This document shows positions 16,871 through 24,419 of a DNA stretch of 64,000 nt, one piece after another. Position 1 is the first letter of the stretch. Each line of letters starts with the position of its first letter. The notes under the pieces were generated by a model. It made no database searches. It saw nothing but the letters and a program-made list of their open reading frames with translations, and was not told where the DNA came from. Location of the stretch: assembly GCA_902793295.1 (NCBI GenBank), contig CADBDA010000014.1, positions 1-64,000 of the forward strand. The letters run 5' to 3'. Made by a program: the position numbers and the translations under genes. The DNA is from an uncultured Bacteroidota bacterium. Its GTDB lineage: Bacteria > Bacteroidota > Bacteroidia > Bacteroidales > P3.

Positions 16871-17896
16871 TTATTGTCCAGTCCAGATGTCGACATATAC
16901 GGGAAGATGGTCGCTATAGCCTCCTTGATAGCGCATTCCCAAATATGTCCTGAATACTTTCTTGCCAATGAATTTGTCGTCGTTGAGCAATAGAAAGTCG
17001 GCTTCAAAAACCATGCCGTCGCCTGCAATCAGCCTGTTATTGCCATTGCATAGGTTGCTCGAGACTATTATTTGGTCCAGACAGCTCCAATGGTCCTGGT
17101 ATTTGTGTGTTCCACGTCCGGGTTCGATAGATGTCATAAGGTTCGTGAATGTACCGTATGGAGCGGTATGACCCTGCATTAGCCCTTTGCGTATCTCTTC
17201 TTCGTCGGGCGCAGCATTGAAGTCTCCCATGACCACGATGGCGGCCTGAGGATGTGCTGTTGTGAGCGAATCCATGGTCCTACGTAGTGTTTGGGCAATC
17301 TGCATACGGCGTTTATCGGCCGTGGCACCACCTCGCTTCGATGGGAAATGGTTCACCAGCAGGATAAGGGTGTCGCCATTGGACAGCGTCCCTTCAACAA
17401 GCAGTATGTCACGTGTGCGGAATCCGTTGGCGGTGTCGCTGACATTGATGGCTTGGGAATAGAAGGGGCGGTAGTGGTCCTGACGGTATAGTAACGCATT
17501 GTCGATGCCTCGCTGGTCAGGGGATTCGTAGTGAATGAAATCGTATCCGAATTGGCGTAGAGGCGTCCCTCTGCAGAGATCTCGCAACACTTTGTCGTTT
17601 TCTATCTCTGCCATACCGACTATTACAGGCATCTCAAAAGCGGGCTGTGCTTCGCCTCCCAGCGCTGTCAGGACTTGAGTGATCCGTGTCAGCTTGACTT
17701 TGTACCGATGGTTGGTCCAATGGTAGCTCCCTTCGGGTGTGAAGTCTTCGTCGGAATGTATGCTGTCATCCCAGATGTCGAACAGGTTCTCCACATTCCA
17801 GAAAACAAGTCGGTAGCTGTTTTGATTTGCAACGATTTGGCTGTTTGCGGTACAATGAAGTACAAACAAAAATGTTAAAAAACAGAATTGATGCAA
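16871..17896 (-). CDS. Secreted endonuclease/exonuclease/phosphatase-family protein
   Basis: A DNase I-like metal-dependent phosphodiesterase fold. Motifs in order: FWNVENLFD; VGMAEIEN (metal Glu); RGIDNALLYR; LLVNHFPSKRGG; VVMGDFNAAPDE (catalytic Asp/Asn); and C-terminal YSDHLPVYVDI (catalytic Asp-His). Substrate is unknown; family members cut nucleic acids, phospholipids or phosphoinositides. The longest frame starts at an ATG at 17965, but a perfect promoter (17941-17971) overlaps that ATG. The mRNA should begin near 17934, leaving TTG at 17896 as the first normal start. This gives 341 aa with a compact signal peptide (HQFCFLTFLFVLHCTANSQ). The start is inference; the family is clear. Confidence 0.88.
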   Translation of the reverse strand: MHQFCFLTFLFVLHCTANSQIVANQNSYRLVFWNVENLFDIWDDSIHSDEDFTPEGSYHWTNHRYKVKLTRITQVLTALGGEAQPAFEMPVIVGMAEIENDKVLRDLCRGTPLRQFGYDFIHYESPDQRGIDNALLYRQDHYRPFYSQAINVSDTANGFRTRDILLVEGTLSNGDTLILLVNHFPSKRGGATADKRRMQIAQTLRRTMDSLTTAHPQAAIVVMGDFNAAPDEEEIRKGLMQGHTAPYGTFTNLMTSIEPGRGTHKYQDHWSCLDQIIVSSNLCNGNNRLIAGDGMVFEADFLLLNDDKFIGKKVFRTYLGMRYQGGYSDHLPVYVDIWTGQ

Positions 17897-17940
17897 TAAA
17901 AACGGAGTTTTTCTGTTTTCTAGATGTGTTTGATTTATTG

Positions 17941-17971
17941 CAAAGGTAATTAACATATTGTTCAACTCAAA
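17941..17971 (-). promoter_or_regulatory. Promoter of the nuclease-family gene, inside its longest reading frame
   Basis: On the minus strand TTTG (17971-17968), 19 nt, TACCTTTG (17948-17941). It matches the consensus exactly and would start transcription near 17934, downstream of the upstream-most ATG (17965). Confidence 0.7.
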
Positions 17972-17982
17972 AAAAAGTGCTT

Positions 17983-18159
17983 ATGACGCAGGAGTACGAT
18001 TTCAAAAGGGACTACCAGTTCCCGAGCACAAATACATCTTGGAAATCGGCAAGCACAATACAGCCTTCAAAACGAGTTGTTCAAAACATCCTTAATTACG
18101 CACGATGCATACAGATTGTCAATGTGCGGGATGTTCGGATCAAGTTGTACTTGAACTGA
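17983..18159 (+). CDS. Small hypothetical protein (58 aa)
   Basis: An ATG at 17983 opens a 58-residue frame (MTQEYDFKRDYQFPST...) whose second half (PSKRVVQNILNYARCIQI) resembles the helical tail of small Bacteroidales proteins of unknown role. It ends 12 nt before a strong plus-strand terminator (18172-18200), which would otherwise have no gene to serve. It is divergent from the nuclease-family gene. No good promoter box was found upstream. Function unknown. Confidence 0.5.
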   Translation: MTQEYDFKRDYQFPSTNTSWKSASTIQPSKRVVQNILNYARCIQIVNVRDVRIKLYLN

Positions 18160-18171
18160 CGTTTTAAGAAT

Positions 18172-18200
18172 GGGGCGATGATTATCGCCTCTTTCTTTTT
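18172..18200 (+). terminator. Intrinsic terminator after the 58-aa gene
   Basis: An 8-bp stem including one GU pair (18172-18179 with 18184-18191, core GGCGAT/ATCGCC, loop GATT) followed by TTTCTTTTT on the plus strand. Confidence 0.75.
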
Positions 18201-18220
18201 CCGTATTTCAAGAGGCAAAA

Positions 18221-18248
18221 AAAAAGAACTGTGTTCACAGTTCTTTTT
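18221..18248. terminator. Terminator of the small acidic lipoprotein gene
   Basis: AAAAAGAACTGTG (18221-18233) is complementary to CACAGTTCTTTTT (18236-18248), with the innermost pairs probably open to form the loop. A-tract on the left and T-tract on the right make it bidirectional. It serves the minus-strand gene at 18292-18513. Confidence 0.75.
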
Positions 18249-18291
18249 TTTCTTTACTGGATTTTGCCAGTTTTGCTGCTCTATAGCTTTA

Positions 18292-18513
18292 TTATTTGGT
18301 AGCTTCTTCCTGAGTAGCTTCGGTGTTCTCGGTCTCTTCGGCCATTTCCTGAACAGCGCTGCTGTCATTGTTTTCGGTAGTGGGCTCATCAACGATATTC
18401 TCGGTGTTGGCCATAGTGTCAGCATTGTTGGAATCGGTAGCGGCAGCACCACCATTGCAAGCTGCGAGGGAGAACATAGCAACAACTGCTAATGCAAAAA
18501 ATACTTTCTTCAT
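18292..18513 (-). CDS. Small acidic lipoprotein
   Basis: A 73-aa product with a lipoprotein signal peptide (MKKVFFALAVVAMFSLAAC, lipobox SLAAC, Cys19). The mature 54 residues contain no aromatic residue and are mostly Ala, Thr, Asn, Asp and Glu, so probably disordered and strongly negative. Such tiny lipoproteins are common in Bacteroidales and often highly expressed, but no role is known. It has its own promoter (18560-18567) and terminator (18221-18248), so it is a single-gene unit between rnfA and the 58-aa gene. Confidence 0.75.
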   Translation of the reverse strand: MKKVFFALAVVAMFSLAACNGGAAATDSNNADTMANTENIVDEPTTENNDSSAVQEMAEETENTEATQEEATK

Positions 18514-18559
18514 TTCCTTTTTAATTTAAATTGGTTATTTTTAATGTTGTTTCGAGTTG

Positions 18560-18567
18560 CAAAAGTA
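18560..18567 (-). promoter_or_regulatory. -7 box for the small acidic lipoprotein gene
   Basis: TACTTTTG on the minus strand, 46 nt before the start codon at 18513. No clear -33 TTTG at the expected distance. Confidence 0.55.
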
Positions 18568-18736
18568 CTACAATTTTCAACTATGGGAAGAAAAAAAAGT
18601 TTAAAAATTCTTAATATTACTATAACTTATTGTAATACATTTAAATGTAAAATCATTAACTCTTCTGAACGTATGAAAACTTGTTGTTATTTCAGGGGAA
18701 GTGTTCTGTTGATTTTAACAAATTGGAGTACTTTCA

Positions 18737-19351
18737 TCACGGGGTGGGAACGATGCCGCCAAAACCCATAAAGGCCATGGCAAGAATGCCGGCGGTGATG
18801 AGTGCAATGGGCACGCCTTTCATTCCCTTGGGCACACCAGTCAGCTCCATCTGCTCACGAATACCCGCAAAGATGACCAATGCTAGAGTGAATCCTATGG
18901 CAATACTGCCGGCATAGATTACACTTTGCAAAAGATTCATCTCCTTCTGGATAACAAGGATGGCAACGCCCAATACGGCACAGTTCGTGGTGATTAGCGG
19001 CAGGAAGACTCCCAATGTCTGGTAAAGTGCCGGAGCAATTTTCTTCAATACAATTTCAACCATCTGTACCAGACCGGCAATTACCAGAATGTAGACTATA
19101 GTCTGCATGTATCTTAAATCGACGGGTGCATGTCCTCCAAATTCGACTGGGGCCAAGAGGTATTTGTAGATGATGAATGTTACCAATGTGGCCAGCAACA
19201 TCACGAACAGCACGGCTCCGCCCATGCCCAGCGAACTTTTTACATCTTTAGATACGCCTAGGAATGGACAAATGCCCAAAAATTGTGCTAAAACAACGTT
19301 GTTGACAAATATTGCACCGATAATTAGCGCAAAGGGACTGAGTGGATCCAT
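18737..19351 (-). CDS. rnfA: RnfA subunit of the ion-translocating ferredoxin:NAD+ oxidoreductase
   Basis: RnfA/NqrE-type membrane protein of 204 aa with about six hydrophobic segments. The N-terminal NNVVLAQFLGICPFLGVSK and the central LPLITTNCAVLG carry the two conserved cysteines (Cys28 and one near 122) that in RnfA/NqrE take part in an intramembrane Fe-S site with RnfE/NqrD. The motif NNxVLxxFLGxCPFxGVSK points to RnfA rather than NqrE. The rnfBCDGE genes, normally directly upstream, are absent; the neighbours are the OadA-type gene and a small lipoprotein gene. A dedicated promoter (19424-19455) shows it is transcribed alone. Slightly longer than the usual ~190 aa because of a C-terminal extension (FGGIVPTP). 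Confidence 0.9.
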   Translation of the reverse strand: MDPLSPFALIIGAIFVNNVVLAQFLGICPFLGVSKDVKSSLGMGGAVLFVMLLATLVTFIIYKYLLAPVEFGGHAPVDLRYMQTIVYILVIAGLVQMVEIVLKKIAPALYQTLGVFLPLITTNCAVLGVAILVIQKEMNLLQSVIYAGSIAIGFTLALVIFAGIREQMELTGVPKGMKGVPIALITAGILAMAFMGFGGIVPTP

Positions 19352-19380
19352 ATTGTTTTATTTTGTTGTATTATAATAAA

Positions 19381-19427
19381 TTTGCCGTTTGATGGAGTCT
19401 CTTTTTCTGACACTCTCAAACGGCAAA
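19381..19427 (-). terminator. Hairpin overlapping the rnfA promoter; probable oadA terminator
   Basis: TTTGCCGTTTGA (19381-19392) and TCAAACGGCAAA (19416-19427) are perfectly complementary (12 bp), with extra GAGT/ACTC pairing inside. It follows the oadA stop (19462), but four bases belong to the -7 box of the rnfA promoter. Downstream sequence on the minus strand is AT-rich rather than a clean T-run. Confidence 0.55.
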
Positions 19428-19455
19428 AATACATCTTATTTTTGAATTGGACAAA
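19424..19455 (-). promoter_or_regulatory. Promoter of rnfA
   Basis: On the minus strand TTTG (19455-19452), 20 nt, TATTTTTG (19431-19424). Full consensus match in the gap between the oadA-type gene and rnfA. Confidence 0.75.
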
Positions 19456-19461
19456 CTTTTT

Positions 19462-21243
19462 TTACTCAGCAGGTTCCAACCATCCGATCACGTCACCTTT
19501 CTTTACCATAGATCCTTGGGGCTTGCAGGTGTCGACCAGCTTGCCGCCAACGGTCAGTTCGACAGGCATCATGGCATAGCTGGCTTGTATGGTGCAGAAG
19601 GTGTCGCCTGTCTTGTAAAGGCGTCCGGGTGCAGGTGCCACCGAAGTGTCTTTGAAGTCGATTTCCCAAAGTAGCTGTCCGGTGGCAGTGGCCACGATGG
19701 GCGTGGCGTTGCGGTAGCGCTCTTTCATGTAGTTGGGTATGGTTCCGGGTTCGGCCGACGGGGCTGTTGCAGATGTCAGTTTTTCGGCGCGTAGTTTCTC
19801 CACCTCTTTGTAGAAACGTTCCTTGGCGATGCCGCTCTTGTAGTCGCGGTACTGGCGGTCGTGCATGGCCAACTCGAAGAGCTCTTCGTCGTCTTCTCCG
19901 CGGTCCCAGCCATTCTCCTCCATCTCTTTGATGTATTCGGGCAGGGCGTTGGGGTAGGCATCCTGAGGCACGCCTTCGTAAAACTCCAGTCCTTGTTGTT
20001 TGGCCAGCTCCACAATTTCGGGAGCCAATGGTCCGGGCAACTTGCCGGCCTTGCCGAGTATCATGTTCCAACTGTCTTTGTCTATTTGGCTGAAACGGGG
20101 TTTGCCTTGCGCCATAGAAAGGAGATTCATGACGGCAATGTTCTTTGTGTACTGGCTGAAGGGGGTCACCAGCGGTGGATAGCCGAGCATGGGCCAGATG
20201 TGCTCCACTTCCTGGAATAACTGGACTGTGAGTTCTTCGAAGCTGACCTCGGGCTTGCCGCTTTTCTTCAGTGCCATGTTGATGGCTCCATGCACACCTC
20301 TCAGGTCGCTCATCATCGATCCCATCATGCCACCGGGTAGTCCGCAGCCTACCAGAAGCGACGAACTGATTCTGTTGGCAGGATTGATGTACAGGCCCAG
20401 AAAGTCGTCGATGAACTCTTGGGTCATTTTGCGAGCTTCCATGTAAGCATCCATGTTGATGTCCTTCACTTTGAATCCGGCATCTTTCAGCATGGCGTGA
20501 ACCGAGATCACATCGGGATGAACCATGCCCCACGACAATGGTTCCATGGCGCAGTCAATCACATCGGCTCCGGCTTCGGCGACCATCAGGGTGGAAGCCA
20601 TAGATAGTCCCGGACCGGTATGGCCGTGATATTGGACTACGATATGCGGATATTTGGTTTTTATTTCTTTCACAAGACGGCCCAGAGTGGCAGGACGGCC
20701 AATGCCGGCCATGTCTTTCAACGCTATCTCGTCGGCGCCGAATTCAACCAGTTTGTCTACCAGGCCCATATAGTATTCCACCGTGTGGACGGGAGAATGG
20801 GTGATGCTTAATGCGGCTTGTGATATCATTCCGGCTTCTTTGGCGTACTTCACCGACAGCTCCAGGTTGCGTGGGTCGTTGAGTCCGCAGAAGGATCGCA
20901 TGATGTCTACGCCTTGGGCTTTCTTTACCTTTGGCATCAGCTGCCGCACATCGGCGGGAACTCCATTCATGCGTAGGCCGTTGAGGGCTCGCTCCAACAT
21001 GTGCGTCTGGATGCCGGCTTTGTTGAATTCTTTGGTCCAGGCTCTGACGGCTTTGTTGGGATTCTCTCCGTACATCAGATTGACCTGCTCAAAAGCTCCG
21101 CCATTGGTCTCAATACGATCAAAACACCCCATGGCAACAATGACGGGTGCGATCTTCGTTAATTGGTCCACGCGGGGTTGGTATTTCCCCGACGATTGCC
21201 ACATGTCTCTGTAAACAAGGCTGAATTTTATCTCTTTGGACAT
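19462..21243 (-). CDS. OadA/5S-type carboxyltransferase (pyruvate carboxylase subunit B-like)
   Basis: A 593-aa member of the oxaloacetate decarboxylase alpha / transcarboxylase 5S family. The carboxyltransferase barrel (about 1-300) is intact: YRDMWQSSG..., MRSFCGLNDPRN, ALKDMAGIGRP (metal Asp and carboxylated-lysine region), and the metal motif HGHTGPG. The conserved PYC/OADA domain follows (GGMMGSMMSDL..., VTPFSQY). The C-terminal biotinyl-like domain (about 515-593) is present, but the biotin attachment motif (A)MKM is replaced by YAMMPVELTV, so no lysine sits at the usual site. It probably works with a separate biotin carrier or is a methylmalonyl-CoA/oxaloacetate variant; substrate is not decidable. 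Own promoter at 21321-21328. Confidence 0.88.
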   Translation of the reverse strand: MSKEIKFSLVYRDMWQSSGKYQPRVDQLTKIAPVIVAMGCFDRIETNGGAFEQVNLMYGENPNKAVRAWTKEFNKAGIQTHMLERALNGLRMNGVPADVRQLMPKVKKAQGVDIMRSFCGLNDPRNLELSVKYAKEAGMISQAALSITHSPVHTVEYYMGLVDKLVEFGADEIALKDMAGIGRPATLGRLVKEIKTKYPHIVVQYHGHTGPGLSMASTLMVAEAGADVIDCAMEPLSWGMVHPDVISVHAMLKDAGFKVKDINMDAYMEARKMTQEFIDDFLGLYINPANRISSSLLVGCGLPGGMMGSMMSDLRGVHGAINMALKKSGKPEVSFEELTVQLFQEVEHIWPMLGYPPLVTPFSQYTKNIAVMNLLSMAQGKPRFSQIDKDSWNMILGKAGKLPGPLAPEIVELAKQQGLEFYEGVPQDAYPNALPEYIKEMEENGWDRGEDDEELFELAMHDRQYRDYKSGIAKERFYKEVEKLRAEKLTSATAPSAEPGTIPNYMKERYRNATPIVATATGQLLWEIDFKDTSVAPAPGRLYKTGDTFCTIQASYAMMPVELTVGGKLVDTCKPQGSMVKKGDVIGWLEPAE

Positions 21244-21320
21244 ATGTTTGGGTGTGTTTTTGTTCTGTAATATTGTGTGATTTAACTTGTTGCGTATTCT
21301 GAAAAGAAAAATCCCGCACG

Positions 21321-21328
21321 CAAATATA
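21321..21328 (-). promoter_or_regulatory. -7 box for the OadA-type gene
   Basis: TATATTTG on the minus strand, 77 nt before the start codon at 21243. No clear -33 match. The rest of the 271-nt gap to tatD contains a 14-nt perfect palindrome GTTTCTTAAGAAAC (21450-21463) and nothing else recognised. Confidence 0.55.
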
Positions 21329-21514
21329 CAAAAAAAGAACGAGACGGACTTTTTTTGTAAAAAAAATTAACGATTGGATTTCTGTACAACTCAGGTGGTC
21401 AGACGTCCTTCTCGATTGTGTCTGTCTTCAAGGGTTGTCTGTAGGATCTGTTTCTTAAGAAACTTATGAATGTGGAATTCTGGTAAACGAGGTTGCTTTT
21501 AGGGGGGGATAGCC

Positions 21515-22309
21515 TTAAATAGCGAACAGTGTGCGTGCATTGGAGGAAGTCACTTCTCCCACATGCTCTATAGTGGTTTGCTTGATGTCGGCCACCTTTT
21601 GCGCCACTGTCGCGACGTAGGAACTTTCATTTCGTTTGCCGCGGTAGGGGACGGGTGCAAGATAGGGTGAGTCTGTCTCCAAAACGATTTTTTCCAGTGG
21701 GGTGTTTTCCACAATGGTGGGCAGCGTGGATTTCTTGTAGGTGACAACTCCTCCAATGCCCAATAGAAAACCCATCGCAACTGCGCGTTGGGCATCTTCT
21801 AGTGTGCCACTGAAGCAGTGCATGATGCCTCGCAGGTTGGTGTGATGTTCCAAAATATGGAACACTTCTCTGTAGGCGTCGGTCGCTTCTTTAACTTCTT
21901 TGCCGTTCCTCAAATGAAGCACTACGGGTTTGTCAAGTTCCTCTGCCCATCGAAATTGCTCTTCAAGGACTTCGATTTGCTGCTGCTTGTAGGTGGTGTC
22001 CCAATAGAAATCTAGACCGATTTCGCCGACGCCTATATATTTTTCGGGCGTTGCAAATAGCAGTTGGCGTGTTTCATTGAGGGGCTCATCGTAGCATTGT
22101 GTTACAGAAGTGGGGTGAAGTCCCATCATTTGGCGAAAAAGATCGGGACGGCTCTGTGCCAACAGCTCTTGCTGGGAATGGCTGTCGGGGTCGATGGCGG
22201 GCAGGAGAATGAGCGATACTCCAATGGCGGTGGCGCGTTCAATGACGGCAGCCCTGTCTTCGTCAAATTCTTCGGAGTAAATGTGCGAATGGGTGTCGAT
22301 GAGGTTCAT
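21515..22309 (-). CDS. TatD-family metal-dependent DNase/hydrolase
   Basis: A 264-aa TIM-barrel metallohydrolase. Motifs: N-terminal IDTHSHIYSEEF (metal His-x-His), VGVGEIGLDFYW (Glu/Asp ligands), VVLHLRNGKE, GIMHCFSG and LETDSPYLAP (metal Asp). Family enzymes act as 3'-5' exonucleases or D-aminoacyl-tRNA-like hydrolases. The start overlaps the stop of the upstream DUF2520 gene in an ATGA (22306-22309), so the two are translationally coupled. A longer in-frame extension upstream is just noise across the neighbouring gene. Confidence 0.92.
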   Translation of the reverse strand: MNLIDTHSHIYSEEFDEDRAAVIERATAIGVSLILLPAIDPDSHSQQELLAQSRPDLFRQMMGLHPTSVTQCYDEPLNETRQLLFATPEKYIGVGEIGLDFYWDTTYKQQQIEVLEEQFRWAEELDKPVVLHLRNGKEVKEATDAYREVFHILEHHTNLRGIMHCFSGTLEDAQRAVAMGFLLGIGGVVTYKKSTLPTIVENTPLEKIVLETDSPYLAPVPYRGKRNESSYVATVAQKVADIKQTTIEHVGEVTSSNARTLFAI

Positions 22310-23091
22310 TGGTTGCGTCGGTTCTGTAAAGTGTGGCTTTGTATCAGTTCGGTCATCAGGTCGTATAGTTTGAGCAGTTTCTCGTCGTTGGCAAGCAGGC
22401 GTCGTTGGCTGTCGATGGTTCGCTGGTCTTGGCGACGTGCAGGCCCTGTTTGCTGTTGCCATAGCCCTCCTTGTCTGATCTTGTCGGCGGTCATGGTGAT
22501 GAGCGGATGTAGGATTTCGAAGGGGATGTCTTGCCGATGAAGCAGGTCTTGGGCAAGTGCGTTGACGGCATTGCCAAAATTGTTGACCATCACGGCTGCC
22601 AGATGCAGCCATTGGCGTTGGGTGCTGTCGATAGTGTAGATGTGGTTCGATACGGGCGACAAGAAATCTTTGATTTGTTGAGTCACTGTGTCGTTCGACC
22701 CTTCGATGCAGAAGGGGAGTGAGGCATAGTCCATAGCCACATCGCGAATAAAGGTTTGTGGCGACCATAGGACGCCATGTCGTCGGCTGATGGGTTGCAA
22801 CACTTTCATCGAGACGGCACCTGCAGTGTGCAATACCAGCGAGTCGCGCATGCGCAGGTCTAGTGCCAGGTCGAACAATGCATCGTCGGCAACGGCTATT
22901 ACCACAACGTCGGCTGTGGGATATAACAGGCTCAGTTTGTTGACGGGTTCGGCAAACACTTGGTTGGCCAGTTGCTCGGCATGGTCGTATTCTCTCGACC
23001 ATATTTGCAGAATCTGATAGCCGGCATGATGAAAGGCTTTGGCCAGGTGGCTGCCTACATTGCCTGATCCTAAGATGGTGATTGTGCGCAT
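22306..23091 (-). CDS. Rossmann-fold DUF2520-domain protein (NADP-dependent oxidoreductase-like)
   Basis: A 261-aa protein with an N-terminal dinucleotide-binding fold (ITILGSGNVGSHLAKAF, residues 4-20, a GxGxxG variant), similar in plan to ProC/F420-dependent reductases. The C-terminal helical DUF2520 domain contains LHLAAVMVNNFGNAVNALAQDLL and LHPLITMTADKI, typical of the family. Substrate unknown. It is coupled to tatD by a 4-nt overlap, a common Bacteroidales pair as I recall. A terminator (23120-23154) separates it from the next gene. Confidence 0.85.
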   Translation of the reverse strand: MRTITILGSGNVGSHLAKAFHHAGYQILQIWSREYDHAEQLANQVFAEPVNKLSLLYPTADVVVIAVADDALFDLALDLRMRDSLVLHTAGAVSMKVLQPISRRHGVLWSPQTFIRDVAMDYASLPFCIEGSNDTVTQQIKDFLSPVSNHIYTIDSTQRQWLHLAAVMVNNFGNAVNALAQDLLHRQDIPFEILHPLITMTADKIRQGGLWQQQTGPARRQDQRTIDSQRRLLANDEKLLKLYDLMTELIQSHTLQNRRNQ

Positions 23092-23119
23092 GGCTTTTGG
23101 AGTGTGGGGGTGTTATGAA

Positions 23120-23154
23120 AAAAAGGACCTGGCGTTGTCGGCCATGTCCTTTTT
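23120..23154. terminator. Terminator between the DUF2795 and DUF2520 genes
   Basis: AAAAAGGAC (23120-23128) pairs with GTCCTTTTT (23146-23154) and TGGC with GCCA inside it. A- and T-tracts on the two sides suit both directions. It lies 28 nt after the DUF2795 stop on the minus strand. Confidence 0.8.
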
Positions 23155-23182
23155 GTTGTCGTTTTGTTTCCAATAAGTGGAA

Positions 23183-23404
23183 TCAATATTCGTCTTCTTG
23201 GAAAAAGAAGTCTTCTTTTGTGGGATAGTCTGGCCAAATATCCTCAATGCTGTCGTAGGTGTCTCCTTCGTCTTCAATTTCTTGTAGGTTCTCGATGACC
23301 TCCATTGGGGCACCTGTACGTTGGGCGTAATCAATCAACTCCTCTTTGTTCGCCGGCCAGGGTGCGTCTTCAAGCTTTGATGCTAATTCCAGTGTCCAAT
23401 ACAT
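23183..23404 (-). CDS. DUF2795-domain small protein
   Basis: A 73-aa acidic protein: MYWTLELASKLEDAPWPANKEELIDYAQRTG followed by PMEVIENLQEIEDEGDTYDSIEDIWPDYPTKEDFFFQEDEY. The PW-PATKEELIDYA..TGAP.EV..NL pattern is the DUF2795 signature, and the acidic aromatic tail is the usual form of this family in Bacteroidota. Function unknown. A frame starting at 23464 adds 20 residues, but the start at 23404 matches the family's N-terminus. Confidence 0.8.
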   Translation of the reverse strand: MYWTLELASKLEDAPWPANKEELIDYAQRTGAPMEVIENLQEIEDEGDTYDSIEDIWPDYPTKEDFFFQEDEY

Positions 23405-23514
23405 GTTGCTTTCTTTATTGATCTTAATGTGAATGTTAATCGTTTGAAAATGTGAATCATGCAACTATTCTGCTGAATGATTTCACCACTCTTAACGCAT
23501 AGTGTTGTGAATTA

Positions 23515-24096
23515 TTATTCGGCAGACCAAAAAATTTCTTCTTTATTTTCCATGTGGAGAATAAATCGCGATGTAACAAACAGATAATCAGATAATCTGT
23601 TAAGGTATTTCATGATGTTTTCTTCAACAGGGTTGTGTTCCATCAGTAGCACGCAGCGACGTTCCGCCCGTCTGCATACGGTACGAGCCACATGTGCTTC
23701 GGCCGATGCGACGTTCCCTCCCGGAATGACAAAGCTTTTGAGTCGTGGTAATTCCTTCTCCGTTGAGTCGATCCATTGCTCAATTTCGGCAACGGCCTCT
23801 TCTTTTAGTTGGGGGAGTTTGGTGTAGGTGTCTTTGTCTTCGGTGGCCAGAAGTGTTTGGATGACAAAGAGGTTGTTCTGAATGCTCTTGAGTTGGTTCG
23901 TCAGGTGGTTGAAATGGTTATTGCCTGGGTTGTCAGCACTGCTGTCCAGCGGGCGGATGTACTCTCCCAATAGCCCGATATGGGCATTGAGTTCGTCGAC
24001 TGTGCCGTAGGCTTCAACTCGCGGGTCGCATTTCTTAACACGACTGCCGCCAACCAGTGAGGTGGTTCCTTTGTCACCTGTTTTTGTGTAGATCAT
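23515..24096 (-). CDS. ATP:cob(I)alamin adenosyltransferase (PduO/MMAB type)
   Basis: Transfers adenosyl from ATP to cob(I)alamin to make coenzyme B12, used by methylmalonyl-CoA mutase. The 193-aa product shows the family signature at the N-terminus (YTKTGDKGTTSLVGGSRVKK, ATP binding), then VEAYGTVDELNAHIGLL, FVIPGGNVASAEAHVARTVCRRAERR, and LNRLSDYLFVTSRF. It is the last gene of a likely mrp-nifU-adenosyltransferase run (gaps 34 and 43 nt). Placement with Fe-S genes is a context clue only. Confidence 0.94.
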   Translation of the reverse strand: MIYTKTGDKGTTSLVGGSRVKKCDPRVEAYGTVDELNAHIGLLGEYIRPLDSSADNPGNNHFNHLTNQLKSIQNNLFVIQTLLATEDKDTYTKLPQLKEEAVAEIEQWIDSTEKELPRLKSFVIPGGNVASAEAHVARTVCRRAERRCVLLMEHNPVEENIMKYLNRLSDYLFVTSRFILHMENKEEIFWSAE

Positions 24097-24139
24097 GGAA
24101 GTTTGGTGTTAGTTGGTCATCTGGCTGTTGTGTGTTTGT

Positions 24140-24385
24140 TTATACGCGTTCCACGCATTTCACTTCGGGGATGGCTTTCTTGAGGGCGCTCTCGATGCCT
24201 TGTTTAAGGGTCATCATGGCATGGGGGCAACTGCCGCAATGGCCTTCCAAATGCACCATAACTACCCCTTCGTTGGTCATATCGACATAGGACACGTCGC
24301 CACCGTCTTGTTGTAAGTAGGGGCGGATCTGGGTCAGTGCATTGATTACTTTTTTCTCGGTAATGGCTTTCTGTTCGTCAGTCAT
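24140..24385 (-). CDS. NifU-like Fe-S scaffold/carrier domain protein
   Basis: An 81-aa protein equal to the C-terminal domain of NifU (Nfu type). It contains the CxxC cluster motif CGSCPHAMMTLKQGIE and the preceding IRPYLQQDGGDVSYV segment. It would bind a [4Fe-4S] cluster between two monomers and pass it to targets. It lies between mrp and the adenosyltransferase gene in the same direction; Mrp-family ATPases are also Fe-S carriers, so the pair probably cooperates. Confidence 0.93.
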   Translation of the reverse strand: MTDEQKAITEKKVINALTQIRPYLQQDGGDVSYVDMTNEGVVMVHLEGHCGSCPHAMMTLKQGIESALKKAIPEVKCVERV

Positions 24386-24419
24386 ATCGTTTTTTATTTA
24401 TTATTAATATTATACAATA

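Noticed and set aside
21515..23173. A single 552-aa protein across tatD and the upstream gene
   Set aside because: The first ~290 residues are out-of-frame translation of the DUF2520 gene (Arg/Ser/Gln-rich); the TatD start at 22309 overlaps the upstream stop in the usual ATGA.
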